This document shows positions 10,982 through 23,620 of a DNA stretch of 64,000 bases, one piece after another (within the stretch, counting starts at the first letter, position 1; every line of letters starts with the position of its first letter). The stretch is from NCBI GenBank assembly GCA_028023455.1, contig JAQFVV010006353.1, positions 1,614,001 to 1,678,000 on the forward strand, in the 5' to 3' direction. The notes under the pieces were generated by a model, which saw nothing but the letters and a program-made list of their open reading frames with translations, did not search any database and was not told where the DNA came from. This stretch comes from Epiperipatus broadwayi (Eukaryota; Onychophora; Udeonychophora; Euonychophora; Peripatidae). Made by a program: the position numbers and the translations under genes.

Positions 10982-13550
10982 TGAAACAGTAAGATTCATA
11001 TTCGAATCTTAAGTTTCACCTTTTTCTGTCGTCTCTCACTGACCGGTCTATCCCGCCCAAATTTAAACGTTTTGGTATCGAATTGTGTGTGTAGCAATAT
11101 TAAAAATGTATAAATATATGTAGAATTCAGCATAAACACGCACACATTTCGATCTCAAATTAAAGGCAATAAATAGGGATAAAATAATATAATTTAGATT
11201 TCTTTTAGTTATATAATTTTGTATAATTTTAATCATTTATTTTGGATTATAAAGTTCGTATTTATTGCTTTGTTTAAATTTCGTTTAATAATAATTCTAA
11301 AAAAATCTGATGTAATATTTAATTAAAAGTTAAAATAATCTTATGTTTCCTTTTTGTCTTTGAAATTTAAAAGCATCGGTCAGTGATCGATAATAGATTA
11401 ATTAAAGAAAAATTCCCCAAAGTATAATTAGTAAATGTAAAATGTAAACAATAGAACGGCAGCTTTCTTTAATTAAAAACCAACAAAATGCATTGATTAT
11501 CCTCAGGGCAGATTACGTAGAACCTAAAAATACCTTAACAAAAATGTGAAGGATCAAGATAAAAAAAGAGGCCATCTTAGACTTGCTGGAGACATTCACT
11601 TAAACTTTAGCTTTGCTCTCGATCACTGAGAGTCTCCAAAAATAATAAAATAATTTGTTCCTGCCAAGGTATGACCGAGTAAAGCACCTAGATTATTCTC
11701 CATCGGGAGATGGCCTATCGGATGCCGAACTTTCCATTGCCCGTCATAAATTCACCATGAATATCTGCTGCCTGAAATAAATGAAAAAGCTGCTGCTGCC
11801 GTGAAATTAAATGAAATATTTAAATACAAGAAAGAATTGCCACTCATGAACTATTTGCTACTAAACAATGGACTCGGAAAACTTCTTATAAAACAGGTAC
11901 CTGTCTGTGTTCAAACTCTAGAGTACTCTAATAATATGCTATAGCTTTTCTTTATACTACTTATCTAAATTATAAAATGTAAAAACTACTATATGTATAA
12001 CTAAAACTGAATAATTAACTTAATGTGTAAATTTCTCTAATAATCTAGCTTACCTCACTCTAGCTTTCTTGGGTGCGTATTTCTATAATCTACATTTTTA
12101 TCTATAGTTATTATTTAATTATTGCATGCTCATAATTGTCTCAAATTTCAAAGTTTAAATCTATGATCGCTTAAAACAATGAATGTGTGTCCAATTTTCA
12201 TTAATATTTACTTTCCTAAATAACTTTACTTTCATATAAATCGACACGCATTCAGTGCATCATTATTGTAATGCAGGGTCTACTACTTCGCAAATGGCTG
12301 GCATATTAGTTGTAATAACTCCCAGTTTATATATATTTTGTATTTATTAAATTTAATGAATAATTCTAGAAAATCCCATTTCTTTGAGAGTCACCAGAGT
12401 TCTTGAGTAAATGTTGGTAATGTAGGGCCAAGTCAGAAATCTATTTAAATCTCATCATAACCGTTTATACTTATACATGTGTTACGTTTTAAAGACGCGA
12501 TGATCTATTCCGCCGTAAATATTCCGGATTCTCCAGGGTTGAAATTAACCCCAGTCGTTCTACACAAGCGGACCTAATAAATGCTCCTGTAGGATTTGAC
12601 CTGTCATGCAGCCAGTTGGCAAATTGCGACACGGACCGCTTGTCCCTGGTTATGCTTATGTGACACCTTACTTTGTCGGGCCGAGGCAGAGACCAGCCTG
12701 ACAGTCTTATAAACTCATTCGCGGCATTGCAGTTTCAATATACTGCCATTCCATATCGCCTTTCTAAAGCATACCACATGTTCCTTTACTTAGTTTTATT
12801 ATTCTAAACATATCACTCCGCCTCTGCATTATCTGCATAATTCACTCTCAAGTAAATGTTTGCCCTTAGTTATAAATAAATATTTTAATTAAATAAATAT
12901 ATGTCTGCCGTTACTCTTATAACCCATACTTTAGACTCTTGCATTGCAAAGATATAAATCCCTCCAGGCATGCATTAGAAATACTTACTCGAGAATTTTA
13001 GGTAGCTAGATTAAGCCTTCAAATAAATGTATTCCTTTTGTAAACATTACAGTATCGGAAATACCGCTACTGAAATCCTCAATATAAAATAATGTCTAAA
13101 TAAATAAATGTATTCTTTAAAATATAATCATGTCGCAAATCCCGCTACTGAAGCTGTTAGTCCATAAAATATTATTAGATTGTTTTATTAAAATGTTTAA
13201 TAAATAATTTTAAACTATATGTCTGCATTTACGTTTCATTTATTCGATACCCATTCTATATAATATTTCCTCGATTATGTAAATATGAATGTTTAATTAA
13301 TATTAGTTTGGTTATTGGCTAACTCGAGAATAAAATCATGAGTCTTTTGCATATCCCTGACCACCGTGCCTAAGGAAATATTTACTAATGTCGCATCAGA
13401 TGCGTTGTTTCGTGGATTGTATTGTGGAACCGATAAACTATGTTCGAACTCAGTACCACGGGTGGCTTCGCTACTCGATGGTGCTGCTGTTCTGTATAGT
13501 GGTCGAATTCTGCACTATGTTTACGAGTCACATGTTTTCTGACCGTTACA
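10982..13550. mobile_element. ~2.57 kb insertion inside RTE copy B (TG...CA ends; LTR-like, non-coding)
   Basis: The element starts TGAAACAG and ends GACCGTTACA. With TG...CA ends it is flanked by ATAT on both sides. If the end is set three bases earlier, the duplication is ACAATAT. A GTATTC...CGCTACTGAA block is duplicated at about 13030-13075 and 13105-13155. No reverse transcriptase, integrase or transposase frame was seen. A solo LTR or short non-autonomous LTR element fits best. Identity is an inference from the ends only. Confidence 0.5.
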
Positions 13551-13845
13551 ATATATGGGCAAAAGAAACAGGTGTTACTGACCTCATTGAAAAAATTAAA
13601 AGACTGAAGTGGAGTTGGGATGGACATATTGCTAGAAGAGATGATAATAGATGGACAATTAAATCTTAAACCAGATTCCAAGAGATTGTAAAAGATCCAG
13701 AAATAGACCACATATGAGATGGTTGGATAAAATAAAGTGTGGTGATGTGGAGAAGAGAAGCTAAAGATCGGAGAAGATGGATTGGACTTGGGAGAGACTT
13801 TCATCCTGCAGTGGATTAAGAATGGTCGATGATGATGATGAGATC
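13551..13845 (+). mobile_element. RTE-type LINE, copy B, 3' part
   Basis: It continues copy B: GVTDLIEKIKRLKWSWDGHIARRDDNRWTIKS reads in one frame, in two stretches of that string, up to about 13666. The end is ATGATGATGATGAG at about 13827. It carries the 3' tail of the family. Confidence 0.8.
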
Positions 13846-15325
13846 ATTTTTCTTTTCATAGCATTTATTTTGAAGTTGGTTTGTCACCGATTATTATATG
13901 TAAGGGAAACTTGGTCACCCTATCAGTACAATCTAAAGAAGGCTGAAAAGTTTCATCTAAGGATACTACAATTCTAAAAATATGACATGGTCGCAAAACC
14001 AATCAATATGTTCTTCAGATTGCTGGATACTTACTACTTAGTCCGTTATTCTAAAATCATATCTTCATTGGATTGGAGCAGTAAAATGAATGAACAATGG
14101 AAGAATTCCCAAAACTGTATTTTAGGGCAAACTTGAACTTAGGTTTTGTAGAAGAGTAGACCTCATTTAGGATATAAGAATTATCTCGAAGCCAATCTTA
14201 AAAAGTGCAATGTCAATTGTTTCCATTAGGAAGATATGGATGAGAGTAAAATATATTAGAGAACTACATTTAGACAGGGTTGAAGTACTTCAGAAAGACA
14301 TTTTCTGCAGAGGAAACTAAAGACGACATTGTAAAGTATCAAGTAAACAGCAAAATGGACTAACATATGGTATATGTGACCATATCTGTGGTTCTCAGAT
14401 GGTTTAATGTAGAGATTGCAAAGTTTATTTGTAGAGAATTTTATTTTTCCACTCTCCTTTTTTTCTTTTTTGGAGTTGGAATGGCCGCACTCAGTTATGA
14501 ATGGGTGCTTATAATTATTTGTTATGAATGAGACATTCCACATCCTGAGTTATCAGACAGTAAACACAACCATCTACATAAACCTAATGTTATGGTCACT
14601 ATTACCAGACTGCTCATATCATGTTGCAGTTTTTTGTAAACAAGACTTGTATTGATGAATAATTAAAGCACCAACTTAAGATTATAAATTGATAGAGTTT
14701 TGTAAATCATATTAATGTATAGATCTTACAATTATTCATATCCTATTTGAATAGTTAAAACAAATTGTAAATTGAAAAAATATGTAATTATTTGGCAGAA
14801 TAAAATAGGACTTAACACTTTAATCAATTAATTAATAAACTTTAATTATTAGATAAAGAAAAAAAACTAATTAATATGAGAATAAACGGATTGAAAAGTA
14901 TTTTCAAGAGATTTAAATTATTCCAAAGAACAAAACCCTATAAAAGAGTAGTTTAAGAAACAAGTGAAGAAGAAATTATCAAGACCAGCAAAACAGAAAT
15001 GAAGGGGAAGTTGAGTTTATAGTCAGTTCTACTCTATTGAAGTTTCAAATGGAAATCTAGAACTCTAGACTAAACAAGTCTATCTGATTCACATTACAAT
15101 TTATATATGCATTAAAGTTAAATTAAATTTAGGTAGTAGGTAATGTTAATAACTATACATAGTTATATCTATGATTTATTTGTAATAAATTGACTGAAAC
15201 ATTTCTAAAATATAATACATATAATAACCTTTTCTTTCGCCAACATTAGAAATGTTTCATCCAATTTATTATAAACGAACGAAAAGAATAACAATGAATA
15301 CTATGTCTTGATTGTTGAAATTAAG
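13846..15325. other. No gene recognised
   Basis: AT-rich intronic DNA. Short frames only. The frame at 14256-14543 (minus) has no recognisable domain. Confidence 0.5.
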
Positions 15326-15329
15326 CTAA

Positions 15330-16420
15330 TATCTAATATGTATTTTTCTTATAGTTTATTATATATGTCATTACCTTCTTATCAGTCTATAACATTCTAT
15401 GATGTTTTCCAATTACCATGCCTCTGTCCATCCATAAATCTTAACCAAAAATTTCTGTGTATTTATCTATCTATTTTCTCTTTCCAACTGCTTTTTGGAT
15501 GCTCACTTTTTTCTTTCCTTGTCGTCTACAGTTATATATTTGTTTTGGTGATCTTGTCTGAACATCCTCTGTATATATGTTCATACTACCATTGTTTTGT
15601 TATGATATCATGTACTATAGTGTATCCAATATGCATTATTTCTCTAATTCTTTTATTGTTTATGCACTCTTTCCTTGATCTTCCTGCAGAACTTGCCAAT
15701 ATTCCATTTCTGTAGTCATCAGTTCTCTTTTCATTTTTTCATTCTCTTTCCAAACATCAATTCCAACTTTGCAATAATCCATTTCTGTAGTCATCAGTTC
15801 TCTTATCATTTTTTCATTCATTTTCCAAACCTCAATTCCATACATGATAATATTCTTTTACTATTATGTCATATATTTATCATGTATTAAATTTTGGTAT
15901 ACTCATCCCACAATATTTCATTTATTCTTTCTCTTATAGCTTCATCTGTTATTTTCATTTATGTGATCTTCATGCTTACATATATTTCTCACATTTTCCA
16001 ATCTGTTGTTCATATTTCAGGGTTATATCTTCTCGTGTTTTGCCAATACCATTTTCTATATTCTTCTATTAATTTTCTAACTATATTTTTCAAATTATCA
16101 TGATCCTGAACCAAAACTATTTGATCATCAACATACTTATCATGATCCTGAACCAAAACTATTTGATCATCAACATACTTATCATGATCCTGAACCAAAA
16201 CTATTTGATCATCAACATACTTATCATGATCCTGAACCAAAACTATTTGATCATCAACATACTTATCATGATCCTGAACCAAAACTATTTGATCATCAAC
16301 ATACTTATCATGATCCTGAACCAAAACTATTTGATCATCAACATACCCCAATGTATATGTAATTATTTTACTGGTTATTAAAATAAAAATATGTTTAACT
16401 TCCATTACTCTGGAATTCTC
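15330..16420 (-). pseudogene. APE/RTE-like LINE reverse transcriptase remnant (second family)
   Basis: On the minus strand, YVDDQIVLVQDHDN then LKNIVRKLIEEYRKW is RT motif C and the following helix (16040-16345). YGIEVWKMNEKMIRELMTTEM (about 15780-15843), written here as two overlapping short motifs, is the typical post-RT block with LYG-x-E-x-W and a TTEM core. That block is partly duplicated (VWKENEKMKRELMTTEM at 15710-15770). The family differs from the main RTE. It is fragmentary, and motif C was amplified into a minisatellite. Confidence 0.65.
16097..16346. repeat. 42-bp minisatellite, 5.95 perfect copies, derived from an RT catalytic box
   Basis: The unit starting ATCATGATCCTGAACC repeats every 42 bases without change, five full copies plus 40 bases. 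On the minus strand each unit encodes DKYVDDQIVLVQDH, so the YVDD catalytic motif of a LINE reverse transcriptase is repeated in frame. Perfect identity implies recent expansion. Confidence 0.95.
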
Positions 16421-16859
16421 TTCATTTTGAATGCATATGGTTCTCTTGTATAATAGCTACATCTTTATGATTGTTAGAAATTCAGATTAAGCATCTTAAA
16501 AGTAAAATACACAGTGTCCCAAAACTCTACATACATAGGAAATTTAATAAACTCATATTGATTGTCGTGGCCCTGTGAATGGTCTCTAACATTCCCTGAT
16601 CTTTTCCCACTTGACTTTTACTTATAGCACTACTCAAAAACCATAGTATACAGGTAAAAGTTATAGAAACATGGATCATTTAAAGGAATATATTTGAAAT
16701 GCAATTACTTGCATAACAACATAAGTAGAAACAGATGGCCGATAAGGAGAAGAATATTTTGTAAAATTTTATAATGACCATTTTGTAAATAAAAATACAT
16801 TTAGTTATACTTCTCAATTTTTGTCATGTGTTGAGATTATTGTGACATTATGTATAGAT

Positions 16860-17940
16860 AGCCAATTACTAAAGTTTAATTGAAGAGACAAACTTACCAC
16901 CACCACGACTTCAACACAAACCAGTCGATGGACGTATATTAATACTTTTTATTAATTATTCATAAGGCTAGAGATTATTCACTTAATAATATTTCGTAGT
17001 GTAATTTTCACCACACCATTTTCATACAAGATAGGGACTGGTTTTTATCTGCTTTTAACACCTTGTAGAGAGATGGAATCATAAACATATGATGAAAGAC
17101 ATGAAAAAGATTTATGATCCCAATTGATAGTCTAATGAATGACTAATAGAAATTATTAATATATATCCATCAAGTGGTTTGTGTCAAAGTTGTGAGGGTA
17201 ATATGTTTGAACTTATCAATTAAACTATAGTAATTGGCTATCTGTATATATATGGAACAATGATAAAGATATGTGTAACAGATCGTGATCTGGGTCAACT
17301 GATGAGTTTTGGTGCAGCACAATCTTCGAGATCAAACATCTTTTTCATATGGCTGGGGTCATATGTTTATGATTACATCCCTGTACAAGGTGTTAAAAGT
17401 GGTTAGAAACCAATCTTACATAAGAATGGTGTAGTGAAAATTATATTACAGAAATATTCATTAAGTGGATAATCTCCAATCTAAAGGAATGACTAATAAA
17501 AAATTATTAATGTAATTCTATTAAATGCTTTGTGTAAAGTTGTTGGGGCAGTAAATTTGAAACATAAATTAAACTGTAATAATTAGTAATTGGCTATCTA
17601 GATACTGAACGATGATAAATATATGTGTAAGAAATTGTGATCTGGGCCAAACGGTAGTGCCTGTACCACACTGGGAATCATAGATCTTTTTCACATCTTT
17701 GATTATATGAATATGATTAACTCCCTCCACAGAAGCCGAGAGGTATCGCAGCCGCCATGCAAGCAAGTAGTTGGTTGCAGACGGGTGTGGGTTCGCGTCC
17801 CGGCAGATGCTATGACATGAAAAAAAAAAACAGTTTCTACTTTGTGTAAGAGTGGTGTAGTGAAAATTACACTACAGAAATATTATTCAATAAGTGAATA
17901 ATCTTTCGTCTAATGAATGACTCACAACATTGAGTAAGTT
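16860..17940. mobile_element. F4 repeats, partly tandem (about 357-bp period), hammerhead relics
   Basis: GGCTATCT...ATATGTGTAA...GTGATCTGGG starts at about 17234 and again at about 17591, giving a tandem period near 357. The first unit keeps CTGATGAG at 17299, followed by TTTTGGTGCAGCAC, but the GAAA box is lost. In the second the core is gone. An inverted part precedes them (16870-17130). A SINE sits in the second unit. Confidence 0.6.
17731..17830 (+). mobile_element. tRNA-derived SINE (plus)
   Basis: A GCCGAGAGG A-box-like element and GTGGGTTCGCGTCCCGG B box lie about 50 bases apart, followed by GATGCTATGACATGA and an A10 tail. The 5' end is truncated compared with other copies that start GTCAAGYGCTG. 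It is inserted in an F4 unit. Confidence 0.75.
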
Positions 17941-17999
17941 TTGACAAAGTATATCAACTATAATACCCTATAATTTAGTCACATAAATCAGGCTTCGGG

Positions 18000-18720
18000 C
18001 AGAAAAATTGATGTATATATATATAATAATTTTAAAGAATTACATATAAAAAAAAAAGCTATTTATATGTTATTGTAAATAAATTACTATAATTAATTGA
18101 GGTATTAAATAAGTTTGATATTTATAGTTAGTATCATATTAGACTTTGTTCAATAAAAATAAATTAGGAAAATGTCATTTTTAACCTAAGTTCTATTGAT
18201 TCAAGATTTTAATACCATTTGTTTAAATTTTAGTTTGTAATTATTAAATAACATCGATAAAAGTTTAATCTCAATTATGTCGTAAACAATATTATATTTA
18301 ATTAGCAATATTTTTAAGCTTTAATCTTTAATTACTTAAGAGATAAATAAATGGTTATAAGTTAATATTTTTAATTTGGATAGTTGATGTATTTTTTTGC
18401 TATTGAGGGTGGGTAGGTGATGGTTAACTGTGTCGAGAAGTCTAATGGCTTCATTATTATAATTAGTAACCCATGACTACATTCTTTTAAGTGATTTGTT
18501 CTTGCAAAATGATTGTATTATTAAAAAAAAAAGTACTTTTATTTTCTATTACAAGTAAAGTATTTTATCAGATTTTTAAAATGAAGAACTAAATTTATTT
18601 AGTCCGAATATTTAAATTAGTTTATATTGATTGGTTTAAAATAAGAGATTAATGATTTTCGTAAAAACACCGTTTTAAATTATCTTTCTTGAACACACAA
18701 TTTATATTTCAATATGTGTA
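18000..18720. other. No gene recognised
   Basis: AT-rich intron DNA with no identified repeat or coding signal. Confidence 0.5.
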
Positions 18721-18721
18721 T

Positions 18722-19087
18722 ATGTTTTACCAGTTCTTATTTATGGATCTAAAACTTTGGACACATTAGAAAAACAATTCAGAAACTTCAGACCACGCAA
18801 CAAAGTATGGAGAGATGTATGTTAGGAGTAACTAGAAAAGATTGTAAACAAAATACATGAGTTAGAGAATAAATGAATATTATTGATGTCATTGGAATAA
18901 CTACCAAATTGTAATGGAGCGGATTCTGGGCACATTTCTGGAAGAGATGACAATAGATGGACATTTGGAACCTTAAACTGGATCTGAAGAGATTTAAATA
19001 ACCTAGAAAAAGACTACATATAAGATGGATGAAATAAGGTTTTCTGGTGTGCTGTAGGAAAGAGAAGTTAGGATCAGAGAAGTGTTA
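18722..19087 (+). mobile_element. RTE-type LINE, copy D (3' fragment, interrupted by F1)
   Basis: It matches the C-terminal region of the RTE family (TTTTACCAGTTCTTATTTATG through GGATCAGAGAAG), with stops and indels. F1 copy b is inserted at its right end. The sequence GATCAGAGAAGTGTTA lies on both sides of that insertion. Confidence 0.75.
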
Positions 19088-19578
19088 AACCATAAACCTC
19101 ACATGATCACTCTCTCTTATCCTAGCACATAATTGTTATAAAACAAGGCAAAACTTTCCCTACAGTAGCGCCACCCTGTGCCAACTAGAGTAATCAATGG
19201 ATGCCAGAAGGCTTGTGCATAAAATCCCTATCTAGTGCCTAGTCATCCAATATCCCCAGACTAGTTTCTGGCTTATGGCCTTCATCAGTGAGGAGCCTTG
19301 GATCTGAAAGCACTGCACCTAGATCTTAGGATTTAATGCAACCCTTCAGCAGCCACCTTTTATCTCTACTTAACTATAAAACTATGAGAATGAAATTGGA
19401 AAAAACAATAATATTTTCAATCTAAGCTCTCAGATCCAAGGCTCCCCTCCGATGAAGGCCACAAGCCAGAAACTAGTCTGGGGATATTGGATGAGTAGGC
19501 ACTAGATAGGGATTTTATGCACAAGCCTTCTGGCATCTATTGATTACTCTGGTTGGCACAGTGTGGCACTACTGTATA
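19088..19578 (-). mobile_element. F1 hammerhead retroposon, copy b (491 bp, 16-bp TSD)
   Basis: GATCAGAGAAGTGTTA at 19072-19087 and 19579-19594 is an exact target duplication. The sense strand of the main arm is minus, ending at 19088 with ...GATCATGTGAGGTTTATGGTT. A second arm in plus sense (about 19427-19578) is an inverted copy of part of the unit. The main arm carries an intact hammerhead (19245-19303). The second arm has CCGATGA in place of CTGATGA and is not expected to cleave. Confidence 0.88.
19245..19303 (-). ncRNA. Type I hammerhead ribozyme (F1), intact core
   Basis: Reading the minus strand: ATCCAA and TCCTCA form the 5' strand of stem I; core CTGATGA; stem II GGC-CATAA-GCC flanked by A/A; core GAA; stem III ACTAGT (two A-U/C-G pairs with a UA loop); C17; then TGGGGA and TTGGAT closing stem I. 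The GGC/TA internal loop in stem I sits where natural hammerheads contact loop II. The predicted cut follows the C of ACTAGTC. All invariant core bases are present. Activity is inferred. Confidence 0.85.
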
Positions 19579-19599
19579 GATCAGAGAAGTGTTATAAAA

Positions 19600-20340
19600 A
19601 TTTTAAGGTTCAGTGTGAAATATGACGTTTTTATCTTTAATAATAGATCAATATGTTAATGATAAATCTTATTTTAAATTTGGCATAACTGGTACAGTAC
19701 GTGATTCAAATTGTATTGGAGTGAAGCCATGGATTGCACCAATATTTTTAAGTTGTTTGTAAGATTTTATGGTATCAAGGAGAACATTGGAAACAATCCA
19801 TGAATTTATGCAATCACACTTTTCATGCTGTAAGTCATGGTGTGGACATGTTAATGCCTTAAAATTTTTGATGAGAGTAGCTAAACTATGTTTCTACATT
19901 ACACATGTTGATTCAGATATGATACTTGTAAGCAACTTGGAGAGAAAACCAATCATCTTTTCACAAGGGACATACATTCTTAGGATTTCCCTCTGTGTAA
20001 CATGATAGAATAGTGGCTGGACTCCCAATATTAACTGGTATTCATAGGCCACTTCTGTCACTAATATATGTAGTGAGAATCCCATATGTTATTATTATGT
20101 AGAGTGGATGAATATTCTTTTATTATCACAGCTATATTTCATTAATTATCTATATTTTATGACTTATTTCATTGACAGAATTAATAAACTATTTATAAAC
20201 AAAAGTAATCATGAAAATACAATCATATTCTCCCAACTTTTTGCATAACTTGATTTACATAAAAAAAGATAAAACTATATGTAAATATTTTTATCGGTGA
20301 TGTATTACAGCATATCCTTTTTTAATGAATATATTTACAG
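19600..20340. other. No gene recognised
   Basis: A 78-codon frame at 19769-20005 has no recognisable domain and ends in AT-rich sequence. No repeat family was assigned. Confidence 0.45.
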
Positions 20341-20357
20341 AGAATTAGCATATTTCC

Positions 20358-21140
20358 ATCAAAACATCATACGATCATTTCATATACTTACACATTCTGT
20401 TAATAGGAGTACCAAACTCTCCATACAGTAGTGCCACCAAGTGCAAGCCTTTGTAATCAATGGGTGCAGAAAGATTCGTGCATAAAATTGCTATCTAGTG
20501 CCTATTCATCCAACATCCCCAGACTAGTTTCTAGCTTGTGGCTTTCATTATAGAGAAGCCTTGGATTTGAGAGCACTGCACCTAGACTTTGGGATCTAAT
20601 GCAACACCCAAGAAACCACCTTTTACTCATTTGGTTAACTATAAAACTAGGAACCCAAGATGAAAACACCATAATGTTTCCAACCCAGGTTCATACACTT
20701 GTATAGTCTTATAGATCTGAACTCAGTTCAGCATCTATTTATTTTGGTGTCTGGTTTTTCAAAAACCACAGTCACTGTTATCCTATTGGCAGGATAAGTA
20801 TAAAATCATCAAAACATCACATGATCACCATTTCATATACTTACACATGCTGTTAATAAGAGTACCAAATTCTCCATACAATATTGCCACCAAGTGCATG
20901 CCTTCTTGTAGGCTTTGCTAGTTAATCATATGGGTAAAATGTGGCTGCTGAAGGGTTGCATGAGGACTTGGTGCAATGCTCTCAAATCCAAGGCTTCTCT
21001 CTAATGAAAGTCACAAGCCACAAATTGGTCTGGAGATGTCAGACAAGTAGGCACTAGATAGGGGTTTTATGCACAAACCTTCCTGCATCCATTGATTATG
21101 AAGGCCTGCACTTGGTGGCACTACTGTATGGACAGTTTGA
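20358..21140 (-). mobile_element. F1 copy c: tandem unit plus inverted arm
   Basis: AAAACATCATACGATCA at 20361 and AAAACATCACATGATCA at 20811 are the same unit position, giving a tandem period of 450 bp in minus sense. A plus-sense inverted arm follows (about 20945-21140). Both ribozyme regions are degenerate: on the sense strand near 20540 the core reads ATAATGA, and in the other arm near 21003 it reads CTAATGA with CAAA for GAAA. Confidence 0.75.
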
Positions 21141-21179
21141 AAATGGTACCATTTTCTTTTTAAAAAAGTTCCTAGAACT

Positions 21180-22320
21180 TGTAAATATTGCAGATAGTTT
21201 CCTGTAATTAATAGTTATATAATTAGCCAAGTTATATCCTTTTTATTTTGTTGTACTATTAAGTTATTCAACTTTCGTATATATATTTCAATTTGGATTT
21301 TTTTCTTTTTAATGTCAAAACAAGAAATACAATTAATTTGCAGTAGCAATAAGTAACAATTTTATTGTCTATCTGTGAAGACTTTTAACTCCCCCCCCCA
21401 GTACTCAATTTTTGACCTTGACATTTTACATACATATACTCAATGACTATATTTTTTCAGAGTTTGCCAACAATTTTAGTAAGCAGTGAAAATTTAAATT
21501 TTTAATTTTATATGGGATTCAATATTCTTACAATATTGCCATATTAGTGACATTAAATTGTAATTAAACATTCTTCATTCCTAATCTCTGAAACAATATA
21601 AAGCTAGAAAATAAAAAAACAGAAAAAAATATAAAAAAAATACTTTTATTCATATAAATGCATTAGATAATAAAAAAATGCATTTAAAAGTTTAAAAAAA
21701 ATTTTTTTCTTCAGCGTTCATAAATAAAAAATGTGAGGCGGGGACAATCATAGTTAAAAATTCAGAAGTTATATTCCCAAAAGAATTATGCTCACTTTCT
21801 TGTATCAATGCCAATCTATTCAAATTGGGCATTAATTTTAAGTTTATTTTAATGTTTTTTTTTTTTGGAATCTGATTTGTGAATTTCTAAATATGATACT
21901 TTTAATTTGTCAAAGCTGAAGAAAAATTATTTTTTACCTTTTAGTGCATGTATGTGAATAAAAGCAATATTTAAACTGAATTATTTAGTTAGATTCTATA
22001 TATAGCATCATATTGCAAATACTATAAAATATTAGCTTTTATGATTACAGCATTTTATGTAGCATAAATATGTGGCATAATGGAAAGTAATTTTTTATTT
22101 ATTTATGCTATAATTTGATTACGTATATTCTGAAGTTTTTATTATATCACCAATACGTCTTAATGTGGGTCCTAGTTTAGCGATTACAATACAAAGAGGA
22201 GGGATGTGACACATTATTTATGTTCTAATTGGATAATACAAATATTAATGGAATATTAAGAGTTATAGGCAGCATAAATCAATTTGATTTACTTCTGAGG
22301 GTGTAATTATTAGTGTGCAA
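21180..22320. other. No gene recognised
   Basis: Very AT-rich, with homopolymer runs. No coding or repeat signal that I can name. Confidence 0.5.
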
Positions 22321-22329
22321 AGATGTCAC

Positions 22330-22748
22330 TGTCTAGTCTTGCTGATAAAACAGGCAAAATTCTCCATACAGTAGTACCACTCAGTGCAAGCCAGAATAAT
22401 CAATGGATGCAAGAAGGTTTGTGCATAAAATTCCTATTTAGTGCCTACTCATCCAATATCCCCAGAGTAGTTTCTAGCTTGTGGCCTTCATCAGTGAGGA
22501 TCCTTGGATCTGAGAGCAGTGCATCTAGATCTTAGGATCTAATGCAACCATCTAGCACCTACTTTTTATCTCTACTTAACTACAAAACTATAAGTCTAAA
22601 ATTGACAACACAATCATATTTTCAATCCAAACTCATTAGCTTATATAATCATATAGGTCTGAACTTCAACTGTATCTTTGGTTCTTTAATAACCATAGCC
22701 ACCACTATCCTATTAGGCAGGATTGGTATTAAACCACTAAACATCACT
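22330..22748 (-). mobile_element. F1 hammerhead retroposon, copy d (single unit)
   Basis: A complete unit in minus sense, from the AACAGGCAAAATTCTCC edge to AAACCACTAAACATCAC. The ribozyme lies at 22451-22509. No clear target duplication was found. Ends fit the family edges. Confidence 0.8.
22451..22509 (-). ncRNA. Type I hammerhead ribozyme (F1), stem III mutated
   Basis: On the minus strand CTGATGA, stem II (GGC with GCT, a G-U pair), GAA and the stem I strands are kept. Stem III reads ACTACTC in place of ACTAGTC, so its second pair is lost. It is likely weak or inactive. Confidence 0.7.
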
Positions 22749-22784
22749 AGATAGGGGTTGTTTGTTGTAAAGTTTGTGAAAATA

Positions 22785-23260
22785 TGTTGGAACTATTTCT
22801 GTTTTGTAATAGAGACTATTAAAACTTTTCAAATATGTTCAACTGTTAATAATAGTATCCGGATTGATATATAATGCAATGTTTTTTGTGTTATTATTTT
22901 CCTCTCATAACAGTTCGTAGTAATTTTATATCTATGAAAGCTCTTCTGATTTTTCTGCACTTGTTCTTAAGGACAAGATTGATAAGTAGCCTCCAAACAT
23001 TATAAATTATCATATTAAGTTGACTTCTGAGGTTATTTTCCATTATCATATTAGCAACTTCTTTATAATTTTTTTCCGTTTCTTCCTCTTTGTTATGTCA
23101 TTATATTTAATCAGTCAAACACCTGATCATTGGTACATATATGAGCCACTTCTTTAGATATATCTCTTTCATTTATTAATCATCGGTTCATATTTTTTCA
23201 ATCACGTTTCAATAAGGTGACTATACATCCTTTCCCATTCACCTGCTATTTCGTAGATAC
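22785..23260. repeat. Dispersed repeat family E, second copy
   Basis: It shares ordered blocks with 8540-9070: ACTTTTCAAATATGTTCAACTG, TAAGTAGCCTCCAAACAT, TTAAGTTGACTTCTGAGG, and a T-rich end. Coding capacity is absent. Confidence 0.45.
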
Positions 23261-23507
23261 AATTTTTGTTCTTCAGCCTTTGTATTTAGAGGTAGAATAA
23301 GCTAATGAGAATAAAGTACCTACCAGCAGGGAAGTGATATAACAAATAAAAATTTAATAGCAAATTTTTAAAAAGGCTAAATGAATATAATAGTCAATTT
23401 ATCTTTGAAGTCTATGTGAATGCATGAAGTTATTACATATAGAAGAGTACATTAAATTAGTACATTAGGAAAAAAACACATGAAAAAATTAAGGACTAAA
23501 TATAAGT

Positions 23508-23558
23508 ATTCTCATATACAGATTATTTCTAAATGCAATTAGAAATTGTTAATCATAA

Positions 23559-23620
<62 letters not shown>

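Noticed and set aside
15308-16103. Hydrophobic plus-strand frames (15308-15715, 15675-15890, 15866-16072) as membrane proteins
   Set aside because: They are antisense to the LINE RT remnant. T-rich DNA gives Phe/Leu/Ile-rich translations by default.
16097-16346. CRISPR array
   Set aside because: The 42-bp units are contiguous with no spacers, and the genome is eukaryotic.
17299-17330. CTGATGAG in the 17.3 kb F4 unit as an active ribozyme
   Set aside because: No GAAA box follows stem II at the right place. It is a relic only.
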